DNA of 64,000 nt from NCBI GenBank assembly GCA_023432225.1, contig JAEYUW010000045.1, positions 248,001 through 312,000 on the forward strand, read 5' to 3'. The notes beneath the pieces were generated by a model. That model saw only the letters and a list, made by a program, of their open reading frames with translations, made no database searches and had not been told where the DNA came from. The position numbers and the translations under genes are program-made. Shown in pieces: positions 16,808 to 24,675 of the stretch. Each line of letters begins with the position of its first letter. The first letter of the stretch is position 1. Source of the DNA: Verrucomicrobiota bacterium. GTDB lineage: Bacteria > Verrucomicrobiota > Verrucomicrobiia > Opitutales > Opitutaceae.

Positions 16808-17702
16808 GCTCTCTCGAAACCCGGTTCGCCGGGTTTTGTTTTTTGCGGCGCTCGCGCTGGCCACGAGCGTGGCGCAGGCCGCCGATGCCCCCCGCCGCCC
16901 GGAGCCGAAGTTTCTCGGCGGCAAGCCTGATCAGGCGGAAGGCGCGCAGGTGCTCGCGGGCTTTCGCAACGCCGGCATCCACGGAGCCTACTGGCTGAAA
17001 TTTGATCTACGGGTCATGCCCCGCAAAGGCGACGAGCGCGTGCTCAGCGGCGAGATGTTCGGCCGGCAAGGCGCGGATGGACCGTTGACGCGGCTCGCGG
17101 TCGATGACCTGGGCAACCAGGGCGGCAATCACCTGCAGCTTTATCTGTTCAAGGGTGGAGCCAGTCCAGAAGCGTGGGAGTGGAACTACGGCCAGCGCGG
17201 CATCACACCGGGCAAGATGGACGCCGGTCAGATGCTCGCGCCGGTGCATGGCACCGACCTCACGCCGTTCGACCTGCTGATGCCGTTCCTGCGCTGGCAG
17301 GATTTCGTTTACGAGGGCGTCGCGAATGTTCGCGGCCGTCCCGCGCACACGTTCCTGCTCTATCCGCCGGCGCCTTTGGCGATGCCGGTCACGGCGGCCG
17401 GCCCGGCGCCGGCCGCGATTCGCGTGTTTCTCGACACCCAGTTCAGCGCCATGACGCAGGCCGAGTGGATCGGCGAGGACGGCAAGCCGCTCAAGACCGT
17501 GACCGTGCTCGACCTGAAAAAGGTCGGCGAGCAGTGGCTCGTGAAGTCGATCGATCTGCGTAATCACCAAACCCGCGCGAAAACGCGCTTTGCGGTCACG
17601 GCGGCGGCGCTCGATCTCACGTTGCCCGCGGAGCTGTTTGCGCCCGAGAACATCTCTCAACCGGCGCCGATGGTGCCGGCCGAGAAAGTTCAACGTTTCT
17701 GA
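16788..17702 (+). CDS. LolA-like outer-membrane lipoprotein-sorting family protein
   Basis: 304 residues from a GTG that overlaps the secG end by 20 bases. The signal peptide is VLFFAALALATSVAQAADA. The body contains LLMPFLRWQDFVYEGVANVRGRPAHTFLLYPP, then RVFLDTQFSAMTQAEWIGEDGKPLKTVTVLD, the strand pattern of the LolA_like family (outer membrane lipoprotein-sorting protein, TP0789 type). It probably binds lipid or lipoprotein in the periplasm. Oddity: the secG terminator falls inside its first codons, so expression must come from read-through or an internal promoter. No other start codon between GTG 16788 and the signal peptide core is convincing, apart from a TTG. Confidence 0.7.
   Translation: MNPRSPKLSRNPVRRVLFFAALALATSVAQAADAPRRPEPKFLGGKPDQAEGAQVLAGFRNAGIHGAYWLKFDLRVMPRKGDERVLSGEMFGRQGADGPLTRLAVDDLGNQGGNHLQLYLFKGGASPEAWEWNYGQRGITPGKMDAGQMLAPVHGTDLTPFDLLMPFLRWQDFVYEGVANVRGRPAHTFLLYPPAPLAMPVTAAGPAPAAIRVFLDTQFSAMTQAEWIGEDGKPLKTVTVLDLKKVGEQWLVKSIDLRNHQTRAKTRFAVTAAALDLTLPAELFAPENISQPAPMVPAEKVQRF
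16817..16844 (+). terminator. Intrinsic terminator after secG, inside the next gene
   Basis: Perfect 8-bp stem AAACCCGG/CCGGGTTT closed by a TTCG tetraloop, followed by TGTTTTTT. This is the clearest intrinsic terminator in the window. It overlaps codons 10-19 of the gene predicted from GTG 16788. Confidence 0.85.
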
Positions 17703-17718
17703 GCGCGCTCCCGCACCA

Positions 17719-18222
17719 ATGCCGATGAGCCGCGAAGACAACGCGCCGTTCGCCCTTCAGTTCGAAGTCGAGTTTCTCGACCGGCTCAACGAGCCCGTGC
17801 GCGAAGGCAAAGCGAAGTCGGTGAGCGAAATCATTCGCGCCGCGCTGGATCGTTTCAACCTGGAGAATGTCGTCGTCGTGCGTTCGCCGCAGGTGACGAT
17901 TTCCGTTCGTCTGCCGGCGGAGATCCGCCGCGACCTCAAGCGTGTCGCGCGCGAAAAGCACACCAGCGTGGGCCAGCTCGTGCGGGCCGCGGTGGAGTCG
18001 TTCCTGCCGCATCTCGACTCGGCGCGCGCCGGCCAGTTGGAAATGGCGATGCCGACGGCGTTCGCGGACGAATCCGACGCGCTCCCGTCGTCTCCGCGAG
18101 GGGGCGCGCCGAAAACCAAAGCGGCTCGCGGAAAGCCGGCACCCAAGCGACGCGCGCAGGCGAAAAAGCCCGCGCGCATCGCATCCAAACCGGCGGCGAA
18201 AAAGAAAAAATCATCGCGCTGA
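17719..18222 (+). CDS. Ribbon-helix-helix protein with lysine/alanine-rich tail
   Basis: 167 residues. Two segments resemble CopG-type RHH folds: FALQFEVEFLDRLNEPVREGKAKSVSEIIRAALDRF (about 9-50) and VTISVRLPAEIRRDLKRVAREKHTSVGQLVRAAVESFLP (about 56-95). The last 40 residues are strongly basic (AARGKPAPKRRAQAKKPARIASK ...), like histone H1 or AlgP tails. A DNA-binding role, possibly chromosome-associated, is inferred. It starts 16 bases after the LolA-like gene. An ATG two codons downstream is an equal start candidate. Confidence 0.7.
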   Translation: MPMSREDNAPFALQFEVEFLDRLNEPVREGKAKSVSEIIRAALDRFNLENVVVVRSPQVTISVRLPAEIRRDLKRVAREKHTSVGQLVRAAVESFLPHLDSARAGQLEMAMPTAFADESDALPSSPRGGAPKTKAARGKPAPKRRAQAKKPARIASKPAAKKKKSSR

Positions 18223-18316
18223 GCGAGGCGGCGAACGCGCGCCACGCGATATGACCGAAGTGGCGAACGGCTGACTTGCGTTGCCCTCCGGCGCGTCCTT
18301 AAGTCGGCCCCCGATT

Positions 18317-19507
18317 ATGAGCCAACCCCCTCCGCTCTCCGTCTGGGCCCGTAATGTCTCGCCTTCGCCGACGCTCGCGATCGATGCCAAGGCGAAAGCG
18401 ATGATCGCCGCTGGCGAGGACGTGTGCTCCTTCGCGGCGGGCGAGCCGGATTTCGACACGCCGGAGTTCATCAAGGAGGCCGCGATCGCCGCGCTGAAAT
18501 CCGGCAAAACGAAGTATGCGCCGACGCCCGGCATCGAACCGTTGCGCGTCGCGATCGCCGAACGTTACGCCACCGAATACGGCTACAAGATCACTCCCGC
18601 GCAGGTCGTGGTCTCGCCGGGTGGAAAGTATTCCTGCTACCTCGCGGTCCTCGCGACGTGCAATCCGGGCGACGAAGCAATCGTGCCAGCGCCGTATTGG
18701 GTGAGCTATCCGGAGATGGTGAAACTCGCGGGCGCGACGCCGAAATTCGTCCTCTGCGACGACAAAGCGGGATTCAAGCTGACGCCTGCGTTGCTCGAGT
18801 CGGCCATTACGCCGAAAACCAAGCTGGTCATTCTCAACTCGCCCTCGAATCCGACGGGTGCCGTCTACACGCGCGCGGAACTCGTCGCGCTCGCCGACGT
18901 GTGCGTGAAGCACAACCTCTACGTGCTCGCCGACGAGATGTATGAGCACCTGATCTACGACGGCAACGAGCCGGTGAACTTCGCCATGCTCGGCGCCGAA
19001 GTGGAGAAGCGCACGATCACTGTCGCGGGTTTTTCCAAGACTTACTCGATGACCGGCTGGCGTCTCGGCACGCTCGTCGCGCCGGCTCCGATCGCCAAGG
19101 CCTGTGGCGAACTCCAGAGCCAGATGTCGTCCAACGCGACGACGTTCGCCCAATACGGCGCGCTGGCCGCGCTGAAGGAAAAGGCCAAGGCCGACGCTGC
19201 GATCGCGGAGATGAAGTCCGCCTTCGATCGCCGTCGCAAGTGGCTGCACGCCGAGCTGAACAAAATCCCCGGCGTCTCGTGCCTGCTCGCCGGCGGCGCG
19301 TTCTATCTTTTCCCGAACATCTCGAGCTTCGGCCTCAAGGACGCGGAGTTCTGCGCCAAGCTGCTCGAACAGGAAAAGGTCGCCGCAGTGCCCGGCTCGT
19401 CCTTCGGCGCCGAAGGCTACCTGCGCCTCAGCTATGCGACGTCCGACGAAATCCTGCGCAAGGGCGTCGAGCGCCTCACGCGCTTCTGCGCCTCGCTGAA
19501 AAAGTAG
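18317..19507 (+). CDS. aspC: Aspartate aminotransferase
   Basis: 396 residues, subgroup Ib. Motifs: FAAGEPDFDTPEFIKEAAIAAL, TKYAPTPGIEPLRVAIAERY, NSPSNPTGAVYTRAEL, the Schiff-base lysine in VAGFSKTYSMTGWRLG, and the substrate-carboxylate Arg in GYLRLSYATSDE. It interconverts aspartate and oxaloacetate with 2-oxoglutarate/glutamate; some members also act on prephenate. ATG 18317 (MSQPPPLSVWARNVSPSPTL) fits homologues from memory. The stop codon is immediately followed by a GC-rich hairpin. Confidence 0.9.
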   Translation: MSQPPPLSVWARNVSPSPTLAIDAKAKAMIAAGEDVCSFAAGEPDFDTPEFIKEAAIAALKSGKTKYAPTPGIEPLRVAIAERYATEYGYKITPAQVVVSPGGKYSCYLAVLATCNPGDEAIVPAPYWVSYPEMVKLAGATPKFVLCDDKAGFKLTPALLESAITPKTKLVILNSPSNPTGAVYTRAELVALADVCVKHNLYVLADEMYEHLIYDGNEPVNFAMLGAEVEKRTITVAGFSKTYSMTGWRLGTLVAPAPIAKACGELQSQMSSNATTFAQYGALAALKEKAKADAAIAEMKSAFDRRRKWLHAELNKIPGVSCLLAGGAFYLFPNISSFGLKDAEFCAKLLEQEKVAAVPGSSFGAEGYLRLSYATSDEILRKGVERLTRFCASLKK

Positions 19508-19526
19508 GGCCGGCTTCAGCCGGCCC
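19507..19526. repeat. GC-rich hairpin at the aspartate aminotransferase stop codon
   Basis: GGGCCGGC-TTCA-GCCGGCCC: an 8-bp perfect stem with a 4-base loop, beginning on the last base of the TAG stop. It is preceded by GTA, so it looks like one arm of the TGTAGGGC-type elements. No T-run follows. Confidence 0.6.
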
Positions 19527-19550
19527 AAACAAGCACAGCCGCGATGCCTC

Positions 19551-19613
19551 GTAGCGGAATTCGTGAGAATTTCGCCGCGGTCGTCGGAGCGAAAGCCTCA
19601 CGGCTTCCGCTAC
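19551..19613. repeat. Two-hairpin palindromic element, GTAGCGGAA type
   Basis: Outer ends GTAGCGGAA and TTCCGCTAC pair. Inside are a GCGGAATTC/GAATTTCGC-like hairpin and an AAGCCtcacGGCTT hairpin. Its right end supplies the stop codon of the minus-strand SDR remnant. Confidence 0.8.
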
Positions 19614-19777
19614 ATTTTGATGTAGCTGGCGTCATTCGACGCGAGAAACACTTTGCACGACGCCACCTTGACGGGCAGACCGGCGCAGAGTCGGACGGCG
19701 CACGTCTCGGGCGGCCGGAAGACCTTAACTCGGCCGTGTCCGGAACAGGCGATCTGCTTCGTCGAAGAGCTGAACCG
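19610..19777 (-). pseudogene. Remnant of an SDR-family oxidoreductase C-terminus
   Basis: On the minus strand a 55-residue open frame ends LCAGLPVKVASCKVFLASNDASYIKM. This follows the consensus near the end of short-chain dehydrogenases (G-x-P-x-EVAS-xx-VFLAS-x-DASYITG) but stops exactly where the TG and final strand should come, at the border of the palindromic element. No start codon or Rossmann fold is present upstream; only the last 25 or so residues are convincing. Codon use is typical of the genome. It could be a coincidence in a GC-rich frame. Confidence 0.4.
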
Positions 19778-19891
19778 TTATGATCACCGCGCTCATCGTC
19801 CTCGCGGCCCTCGTCGTCGTCACCAGCTGGGATGCGGCGGAAGGCGCGTGATCTCGCGCGGCGATACGGCCCGAGGAAACGACGACTTGGG

Positions 19892-21121
19892 CTATCTGGC
19901 CTCGAGGCCAGTTCCGGTCACGTGCTCGGTCGTGAGCAGCGGATCGGTGAAGCCGGTGATCGCGACGTCGCGGAGTTCGACGCCGGTCATGTGTTTCAGC
20001 GCGATGCCTTTTTTGGCGGTGCCGGTGATCTTCGCGAGCGTGAGACCGACCACGGGTTTTTCGGACGAAACTTGCAGGCCGTCGACGACGGAGGCGACGT
20101 CGTGAAGACGAATGGTCGTGAAGCGAAGATTGCGGGCTTCGGGGTAGCCGATGAGACCGGGGACGGGATCGTCGGCGGTGTTGGTGTTGCCGCCGACTGT
20201 GAGGTTGATGCGGAGGAAGCCGCCGCCCGAGATGTCGAGGTTTTCGGCCGTGATGTCCTCGGTGACGCCGGCGCGTCCGATGCGGGTTTTGATGTAGATG
20301 GCGTGGGTGTGGCCGTTGAGTTGGGAATCGGCGATGCGCACGCGGCGCACGCCGGCGGAGGTTTCGCTGCCGATGCCGATGGCGGCGAAGCGCGTGCAGA
20401 CGAGTTTGCAGCCGGTGATGACGACGTCCTCGGTCGGTCGGCCGAGACGTGCACCGTCCATGCCGCGGCCGGATTTCAGGCTGATGCAGTCGTCGCCGGT
20501 TTCGATGTCGCAGTTTTCGATGCGGACGTTGGCGCACGAATCGACGTCGATGCCGTCGCGGCGACCGCGGATGGTGAGATTTTTGATGACGACGTTTTCG
20601 CAGAACGTCGGATGCGTGGCCCAGTTGCCGCCCTGGGTGATCGAGAAGCCGTCCCAGAGGACGTCGCGGCAATTCATCCATTCAAGCACGACGACGCCGC
20701 GCGGGTTTTGCGGAGCGGCGACGGTGGCGTTGCCCTCGATATGACCGGGGCCGGTAATGCCGGTCTGCTCGACGTTGGCGGCGTGGATGAGCGCGCGGCG
20801 ACCGGGCTGCATGCGGCCTTCCCAACGAATGTCGATCATCGGGTAATCGGCGAGATCGGCGCTGCCGAGAATGACGCTGTCCTTTTCGAGGCGGAGAAAG
20901 GTGCGGTGCCCGACTTGCACGCTGCCGATGAGATAACGCCCTGCGGGCACGACGACATCGCCGCCGCCGTTGACCGCGCAGGTATCGAGCGCGCGCTGGA
21001 AGGCGACAGTGTCCTTCGTGGTGCCGTCGCCGGTGGCGCCGAATTCACGGACGTTGTAGGTGGCGGCGTGGGCGCCGGCGACGAGCGCGGCGGCGAGGAA
21101 CAGGAGAGGGAAGAGGCGCAT
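19892..21121 (-). CDS. GH28 polygalacturonase-like glycoside hydrolase
   Basis: 409 residues with a signal peptide (MRLFPLLFLAAALVAGAHA). NVREFGATGDGTTKDTVAFQRAL and GGGDVVVPAGRYLIGSV mark the pectate-lyase-type N-terminus. The right-handed beta-helix carries DGIDVDSCANVRIENCDIETGDDCISLKSG, with the paired active-site Asp in GDD, then AAIGIGSETSAGVRRV and AIYIKT. The usual SHG His is replaced (RFAAIG). It probably cleaves galacturonic acid-type linkages in pectin or rhamnogalacturonan outside the cytoplasm. It starts 8 bases after the CE15 gene and is surely in the same operon. Confidence 0.88.
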   Translation of the reverse strand: MRLFPLLFLAAALVAGAHAATYNVREFGATGDGTTKDTVAFQRALDTCAVNGGGDVVVPAGRYLIGSVQVGHRTFLRLEKDSVILGSADLADYPMIDIRWEGRMQPGRRALIHAANVEQTGITGPGHIEGNATVAAPQNPRGVVVLEWMNCRDVLWDGFSITQGGNWATHPTFCENVVIKNLTIRGRRDGIDVDSCANVRIENCDIETGDDCISLKSGRGMDGARLGRPTEDVVITGCKLVCTRFAAIGIGSETSAGVRRVRIADSQLNGHTHAIYIKTRIGRAGVTEDITAENLDISGGGFLRINLTVGGNTNTADDPVPGLIGYPEARNLRFTTIRLHDVASVVDGLQVSSEKPVVGLTLAKITGTAKKGIALKHMTGVELRDVAITGFTDPLLTTEHVTGTGLEAR

Positions 21122-21129
21122 GAGAAAAA

Positions 21130-22548
21130 TCAGCGGGAGCGGTCGGGTTTCTGGTTCTTCGCGGCGGCATCGAGGTCGGCTTCGGTGGGAAACCAGTCGA
21201 AGGTGAAATCACGTTTTCCGAGGAGATGACGGTCGGTGAAGTTCAGCAGCGCGGTCCAGTCCTCGGCGTCGAAGGCATGGCCGTGGTGCGAGTAGTGCAC
21301 GCCGAGGCGACCCAGCGCACCGAGCAAGGCGTAGACGGGTTCGGCGCCGAGAAACGACGCGCGCACGGCGGCGGGAAGCGAGATCGTGTCGGTGTCGCCT
21401 TCGAGCGCGAGGAATGGACGCGGCGCGCACAGGGCGAGGAACCAGTGTTGGTCGAACGGCAATTTTTCGCGCTGGCCGCGGAAGGCGTGCAGCTGCGGTG
21501 AGAACCAGTTCGGGTATTTCGTCACCATCACGTCGAGCGTCTCGCTGCGCCGCGGTCCCGCGAACCGATACGCCCCGATGCCGCCTCCGCCGGTGACGAC
21601 CGGGGCGCCGAGCAGGCGCTCGTCGAAGGCCGCGGCGATCATCGCGGATTTGCCGTAGCGCGACGCGCCGGTCACCACCATGAGTTTGGTGCGATCGATC
21701 GCGGCATCGGTTTCGAGGTAGTCGGCGACGCGCGACACGCCCCACGCCCACGCGGCGAGGATGCCCCAATCGTAGCCGGGATACGCCGGGAAAAAGCGCG
21801 TGCGGCGAAACGACCAGCTCCCGTCGAGTTCGCGTAACGTGGTGTCCTCGGCGCAGTCGTTGGGGTTCATGATGACGAGAGCGTAGCCACGGCGGAAGAC
21901 TTCGGCGTAGTGCGCGGCGAGCGCCGCGGCGGTGACCTGAGCTCCGAACCCGCCCGGCGGCACGGTGGGCACGACCGGAGCGGCGGAAGTATTCGGCGCC
22001 GGACCGACCACCGTGAGCACGTTGACGCCTTTGCCCTGATTCGGCCCGGGCGGGAGGCGCGGCAGGAGCGTCGCTCCGGGCGGCGGACTGCTTTGCAGAA
22101 TGATCGCAGGGAACGGGCCGCCCTCGCTCGGCGTGAACACGCCGATATCGAGCCCGAGCGACGCGTCCGGGCCGAAGGTCAGGTGCACGAGGCGATACGT
22201 GACGCGACCGTCGGCGACGACTTCCGTCGTGACGGTGCGGCCGGTGACATTGCCCGGCGCCGGCGGCATCTGGCCGGTCGCGTAGTATTCGAGGGTGCGG
22301 CGGATTTCCGCGCGGCGCTCGCGCCACGCGGCAGCATCGGTGATCGGGCGGCCGTCGTTCGTCACCAGCACCGGCGGAAGCTCGGTGCGGACGGGCAACT
22401 GGTCGGGACCGGGCAAACCGCGCACGGGAGCGGCGATCAGCGGAACGGGGATTTCCGCCGATTCCACCGCGGCCGATACCGCCAGCGGGGTGAGGGCTAA
22501 AGCGAGCCGGACAGCGGCGGCGCGCCCAAGGGCGAAAGCGGACGACAT
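21130..22548 (-). CDS. CE15 glucuronoyl esterase-like hydrolase
   Basis: 472 residues, with an N-terminal signal peptide (ALALTPLAVSAAVESA). The alpha/beta hydrolase nucleophile motif is VTGASRYGKSAM, the CE15 form of GCSRxGK. A late HYSHHGHAF segment can supply the catalytic His. A 30-residue Pro/Gly-rich insertion lies near residues 155-205. CE15 enzymes cleave ester bonds between 4-O-methyl-glucuronic acid in xylan and lignin alcohols; Opitutus enzymes of this family have been studied. Gene order CE15 then GH28, with an 8-base gap, indicates a plant cell-wall operon. Confidence 0.85.
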   Translation of the reverse strand: MSSAFALGRAAAVRLALALTPLAVSAAVESAEIPVPLIAAPVRGLPGPDQLPVRTELPPVLVTNDGRPITDAAAWRERRAEIRRTLEYYATGQMPPAPGNVTGRTVTTEVVADGRVTYRLVHLTFGPDASLGLDIGVFTPSEGGPFPAIILQSSPPPGATLLPRLPPGPNQGKGVNVLTVVGPAPNTSAAPVVPTVPPGGFGAQVTAAALAAHYAEVFRRGYALVIMNPNDCAEDTTLRELDGSWSFRRTRFFPAYPGYDWGILAAWAWGVSRVADYLETDAAIDRTKLMVVTGASRYGKSAMIAAAFDERLLGAPVVTGGGGIGAYRFAGPRRSETLDVMVTKYPNWFSPQLHAFRGQREKLPFDQHWFLALCAPRPFLALEGDTDTISLPAAVRASFLGAEPVYALLGALGRLGVHYSHHGHAFDAEDWTALLNFTDRHLLGKRDFTFDWFPTEADLDAAAKNQKPDRSR

Positions 22549-22628
22549 GCGGCCAAGCTTGCGTGGCCCGGGCGGAATGTCGCGGATGTTTTTTTCGCGC
22601 CCGGCTTTTCTATCGCGCTGATATTATC

Positions 22629-23000
22629 TCAACGCGACAGCGCGGCCGTCCACTCGTCGGCGTCGAAGCCGAGCAAGCCAACATCAGGTCCCAGCACGAA
22701 TGGGCGCTTCACGAGTCGGCCGTCGCTGCCGAGCAACGCGAGTGCCTCGGCTTCGGTCATGCCGGGCAACTTCGCGGCGAGACCGCGTTCGCGATACTGA
22801 ATGCCCGAGGTGTTGAAGAGGCGGCGCAGGTTGCCGTTCTGAAAGGCGAGCATGCGGCGCAATTCAGCCGGTGTCGGCGGTTGCTCGTAGATCGGCTTCT
22901 CGGTGAACGCGACGCTGTGAGCGCGCAGCCATTTTGTGGCGTCGCGACACGTGCTGCATTTCGCGTAGGCGTAAACGGTGAGGGCGGGCTCGGAGCTCAT
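22629..23000 (-). CDS. ArsC/Spx-family thioredoxin-fold protein
   Basis: 123 residues. VYAYAKCSTCRDATKWLRAH carries the CxxC pair near residues 15-18; PPTPAELRRML, LFNTSG and the C-terminal RPFVLGPD follow, as in ArsC/YffB/Spx-like proteins. In many members the motif's first Cys acts in arsenate or glutathione-dependent reduction. Real arsenate reductase needs an Arg triad that is not certain here; RNA-polymerase binding (Spx) is unlikely in this phylum. It begins 6 bases after the upstream TPR gene and is probably co-transcribed with it. Confidence 0.82.
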   Translation of the reverse strand: MSSEPALTVYAYAKCSTCRDATKWLRAHSVAFTEKPIYEQPPTPAELRRMLAFQNGNLRRLFNTSGIQYRERGLAAKLPGMTEAEALALLGSDGRLVKRPFVLGPDVGLLGFDADEWTAALSR

Positions 23001-23006
23001 GGAAAA

Positions 23007-24182
23007 TCAAGGAAGCTTGCGACGGGCGAGGGTGGTCATGATGCCGGGCGTGCGCAGTCGGGCGTGATGTTCCTTCATGATGCCGATCGTTTCGCCGCTC
23101 GTGATGCTGTAGAACTCGTAATCCCGGTCGCGCTCGCCGTTGCGAATGATCAGGCCCGGCGTCGAGGCTGCCGCTTCCCAACGGCCGGTGCGGCGCTCCC
23201 GCTTTTCATTGAGCCAGACGTAGGTGCCGTCGGCTCTCACTTCGAGGGAGCCGCTCGGGCCCACGTAGAGGTATTCGTTGCGCACGTTGCCGCCGTCGAT
23301 GCGCTCCGTCACGGCCATGCCGCTGCCGAGCGCCCACGTGCCGATGAAGAAGCCGGTCCAAAACGGCGCGCGCGTCGATCCGGCGACGTCGGTGTGAAAG
23401 GTGTAGTTGGTCGAGCCGGTGCGGTCGTCGACGATGAGGTATTTATTTGCGAACGCGCCTCCCGAGCCGATTTCGCGGATGACGCCGTCGCGCCACTCCG
23501 CATCGGCGACGCGAAACAACACTCGGTCGCCCACGCGATGCGCGCCGAAGGATTCCCACGGCACATAACCCGCGATCACCGGAACGGGTGCGTCGGCCGG
23601 CGGCGTGGCGGGACGTGCGGGCGGTTGCCGAGGCGCCGTGGTCGCGCCTTTAGCTCCGCCGTTGACGGGCGCCGCGCCATCGGCGCTCCCGGGCAAGCCG
23701 GCAAGCTGCGGCCACTGCGCGATGGGCGGCACGGATTGACCGGCAGCGAGATTCGCCAAGGCGTTCCGCGCGGGAGCGAAGTCCACGGCTTGTCCGTCCG
23801 TGACGTTCACCAGCGCGTCGTTGAAGCTCGCGCGGGCATCATTCACCCAGCCTGCGCGCCAGTTTTGCAGACCGCGGAAGAAGTCGGCGATAGGTTCGTA
23901 GCGCGGATTGCCGGTGGATTTGCGCCATTGCTCCGCACCGTCGAACCCACCGCCCGACGCGTAAACGGCGAGGCCCAGCCAAAGGTTCGTGAGGGGATCG
24001 TTCGGTTCGCGGTCTCGCGCGGTCGACAGCAGCGTCCGCGCCTGACCGTAATCGCCCGCCTGAAACGCCGCGACACCGCGGGCAAATTCCGGAGAGTCGG
24101 CGCGAGCGGTGCCGAGCACCGCGAAACCAGCCAGAAAGGCGAAAAACGCGGGGAGAAAACGTAGCGGGAAACGTTTGGACAT
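23007..24182 (-). CDS. Secreted TPR-domain protein
   Basis: 391 residues from ATG 24182. Signal peptide MSKRFPLRFLPAFFAFLAGFAVLGTARA. Residues about 30-110 hold TPR-like helical repeats (FARGVAAFQAGDYGQARTLLSTARDREPNDPLTNLWLGLAVYA). A Pro/Ala linker near 190-220 is followed by a C-terminal beta-rich region (GAHRVGDRVLFRVADAEWRDGVIREIG ... TYVWLNEKRERRTGRWEAA) resembling a small SH3/agenet-like barrel. Unknown function, envelope located. It is divergent from the DUF6172-like gene. Confidence 0.72.
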   Translation of the reverse strand: MSKRFPLRFLPAFFAFLAGFAVLGTARADSPEFARGVAAFQAGDYGQARTLLSTARDREPNDPLTNLWLGLAVYASGGGFDGAEQWRKSTGNPRYEPIADFFRGLQNWRAGWVNDARASFNDALVNVTDGQAVDFAPARNALANLAAGQSVPPIAQWPQLAGLPGSADGAAPVNGGAKGATTAPRQPPARPATPPADAPVPVIAGYVPWESFGAHRVGDRVLFRVADAEWRDGVIREIGSGGAFANKYLIVDDRTGSTNYTFHTDVAGSTRAPFWTGFFIGTWALGSGMAVTERIDGGNVRNEYLYVGPSGSLEVRADGTYVWLNEKRERRTGRWEAAASTPGLIIRNGERDRDYEFYSITSGETIGIMKEHHARLRTPGIMTTLARRKLP

Positions 24183-24284
24183 CGGCGGAAAATTGCCGCG
24201 GGTTCGGCGTGGCCGTCGACATCTCTTTTCTGTTTCGGTGAATTCGCGCGTTGTCGGCGGACGTGCAGGCCGCAGTGTGGCGTC

Positions 24285-24587
24285 ATGAAGAAGACTTTTG
24301 CGCTCCAGGAAACCGGCAAGGACGACGCGCGTGTGCGCGACAAGATCCGCCATGAAGTGAACAAGTTTCTGCGCCGCGCGCGTCAGCGTCCGCCGCAGGA
24401 AGGATTTCGCGGCTGGGATTTCGCCTGCAAGGTCGGCCCGAGCGAATCGGCGGCTGAGCCGCGCACGCTCAAGGAAGTGGCGTCGTCGATCGACGAGATC
24501 GCGGCGCGCGGCGCCGCGCACGTCTACATCGAGTTACTGCCGGTGCCGGCGCGACGGGTGTTGCCGAGCGACGGGGTCGGAGAGTAG
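24285..24587 (+). CDS. Small conserved protein, DUF6172-like
   Basis: 100 residues. MKKTFALQETGKDDARVRDKIRHEVNKFLRRARQR followed by FRGWDFACKVG and SSIDEIAARGAAHVYIELLPVP matches, from memory, a small widely distributed family of unknown function (DUF6172). It is basic in its N-terminal half, without membrane segments. The TAG stop at 24585-24587 is contributed by a palindromic element, so the last residues may have been altered by that insertion. Confidence 0.7.
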   Translation: MKKTFALQETGKDDARVRDKIRHEVNKFLRRARQRPPQEGFRGWDFACKVGPSESAAEPRTLKEVASSIDEIAARGAAHVYIELLPVPARRVLPSDGVGE

Positions 24588-24640
24588 CGCAGGCGTCACG
24601 CCTGCATCGAAGCAGCGAGGCAGGCGAGACGCCTGCGCTA
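24585..24640. repeat. Two-hairpin palindromic element, TAGCGCAGGCG type
   Basis: Outer ends TAGCGCAGGCGT and the matching ACGCCTGCGCTA pair, and each half also folds on itself (GCAGGCGTcACGCCTGC; GCAGGCGagACGCCTGC). It begins on the stop codon of the DUF6172-like gene and ends 36 bases before the PhnA gene's 3' end. Confidence 0.85.
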
Positions 24641-24675
24641 TTTCTGCTGCGGCGGAAAACTTGGCAGACGCGCGC

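Larger units (their letters stand above)
19508..19891. other. 384-base gap: hairpin, palindromic element and SDR remnant
   Basis: No intact gene is seen. The gap holds the hairpin at 19507-19526, a two-hairpin element at 19551-19613 and, on the minus strand, a short frame whose end resembles an SDR oxidoreductase. A 23-codon plus-strand frame at 19780-19851 encodes a hydrophobic peptide of doubtful reality. Confidence 0.6.

Noticed and set aside
19780..19851. 23-residue plus-strand hydrophobic peptide MITALIVLAALVVVTSWDAA
   Set aside because: Single short hydrophobic frame without clear ribosome binding site or family; could be chance.
22563..24164. Plus-strand frame opposite ArsC-like and TPR genes
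   Set aside because: Antisense shadow; minus-strand products carry signal peptide and CxxC motif.
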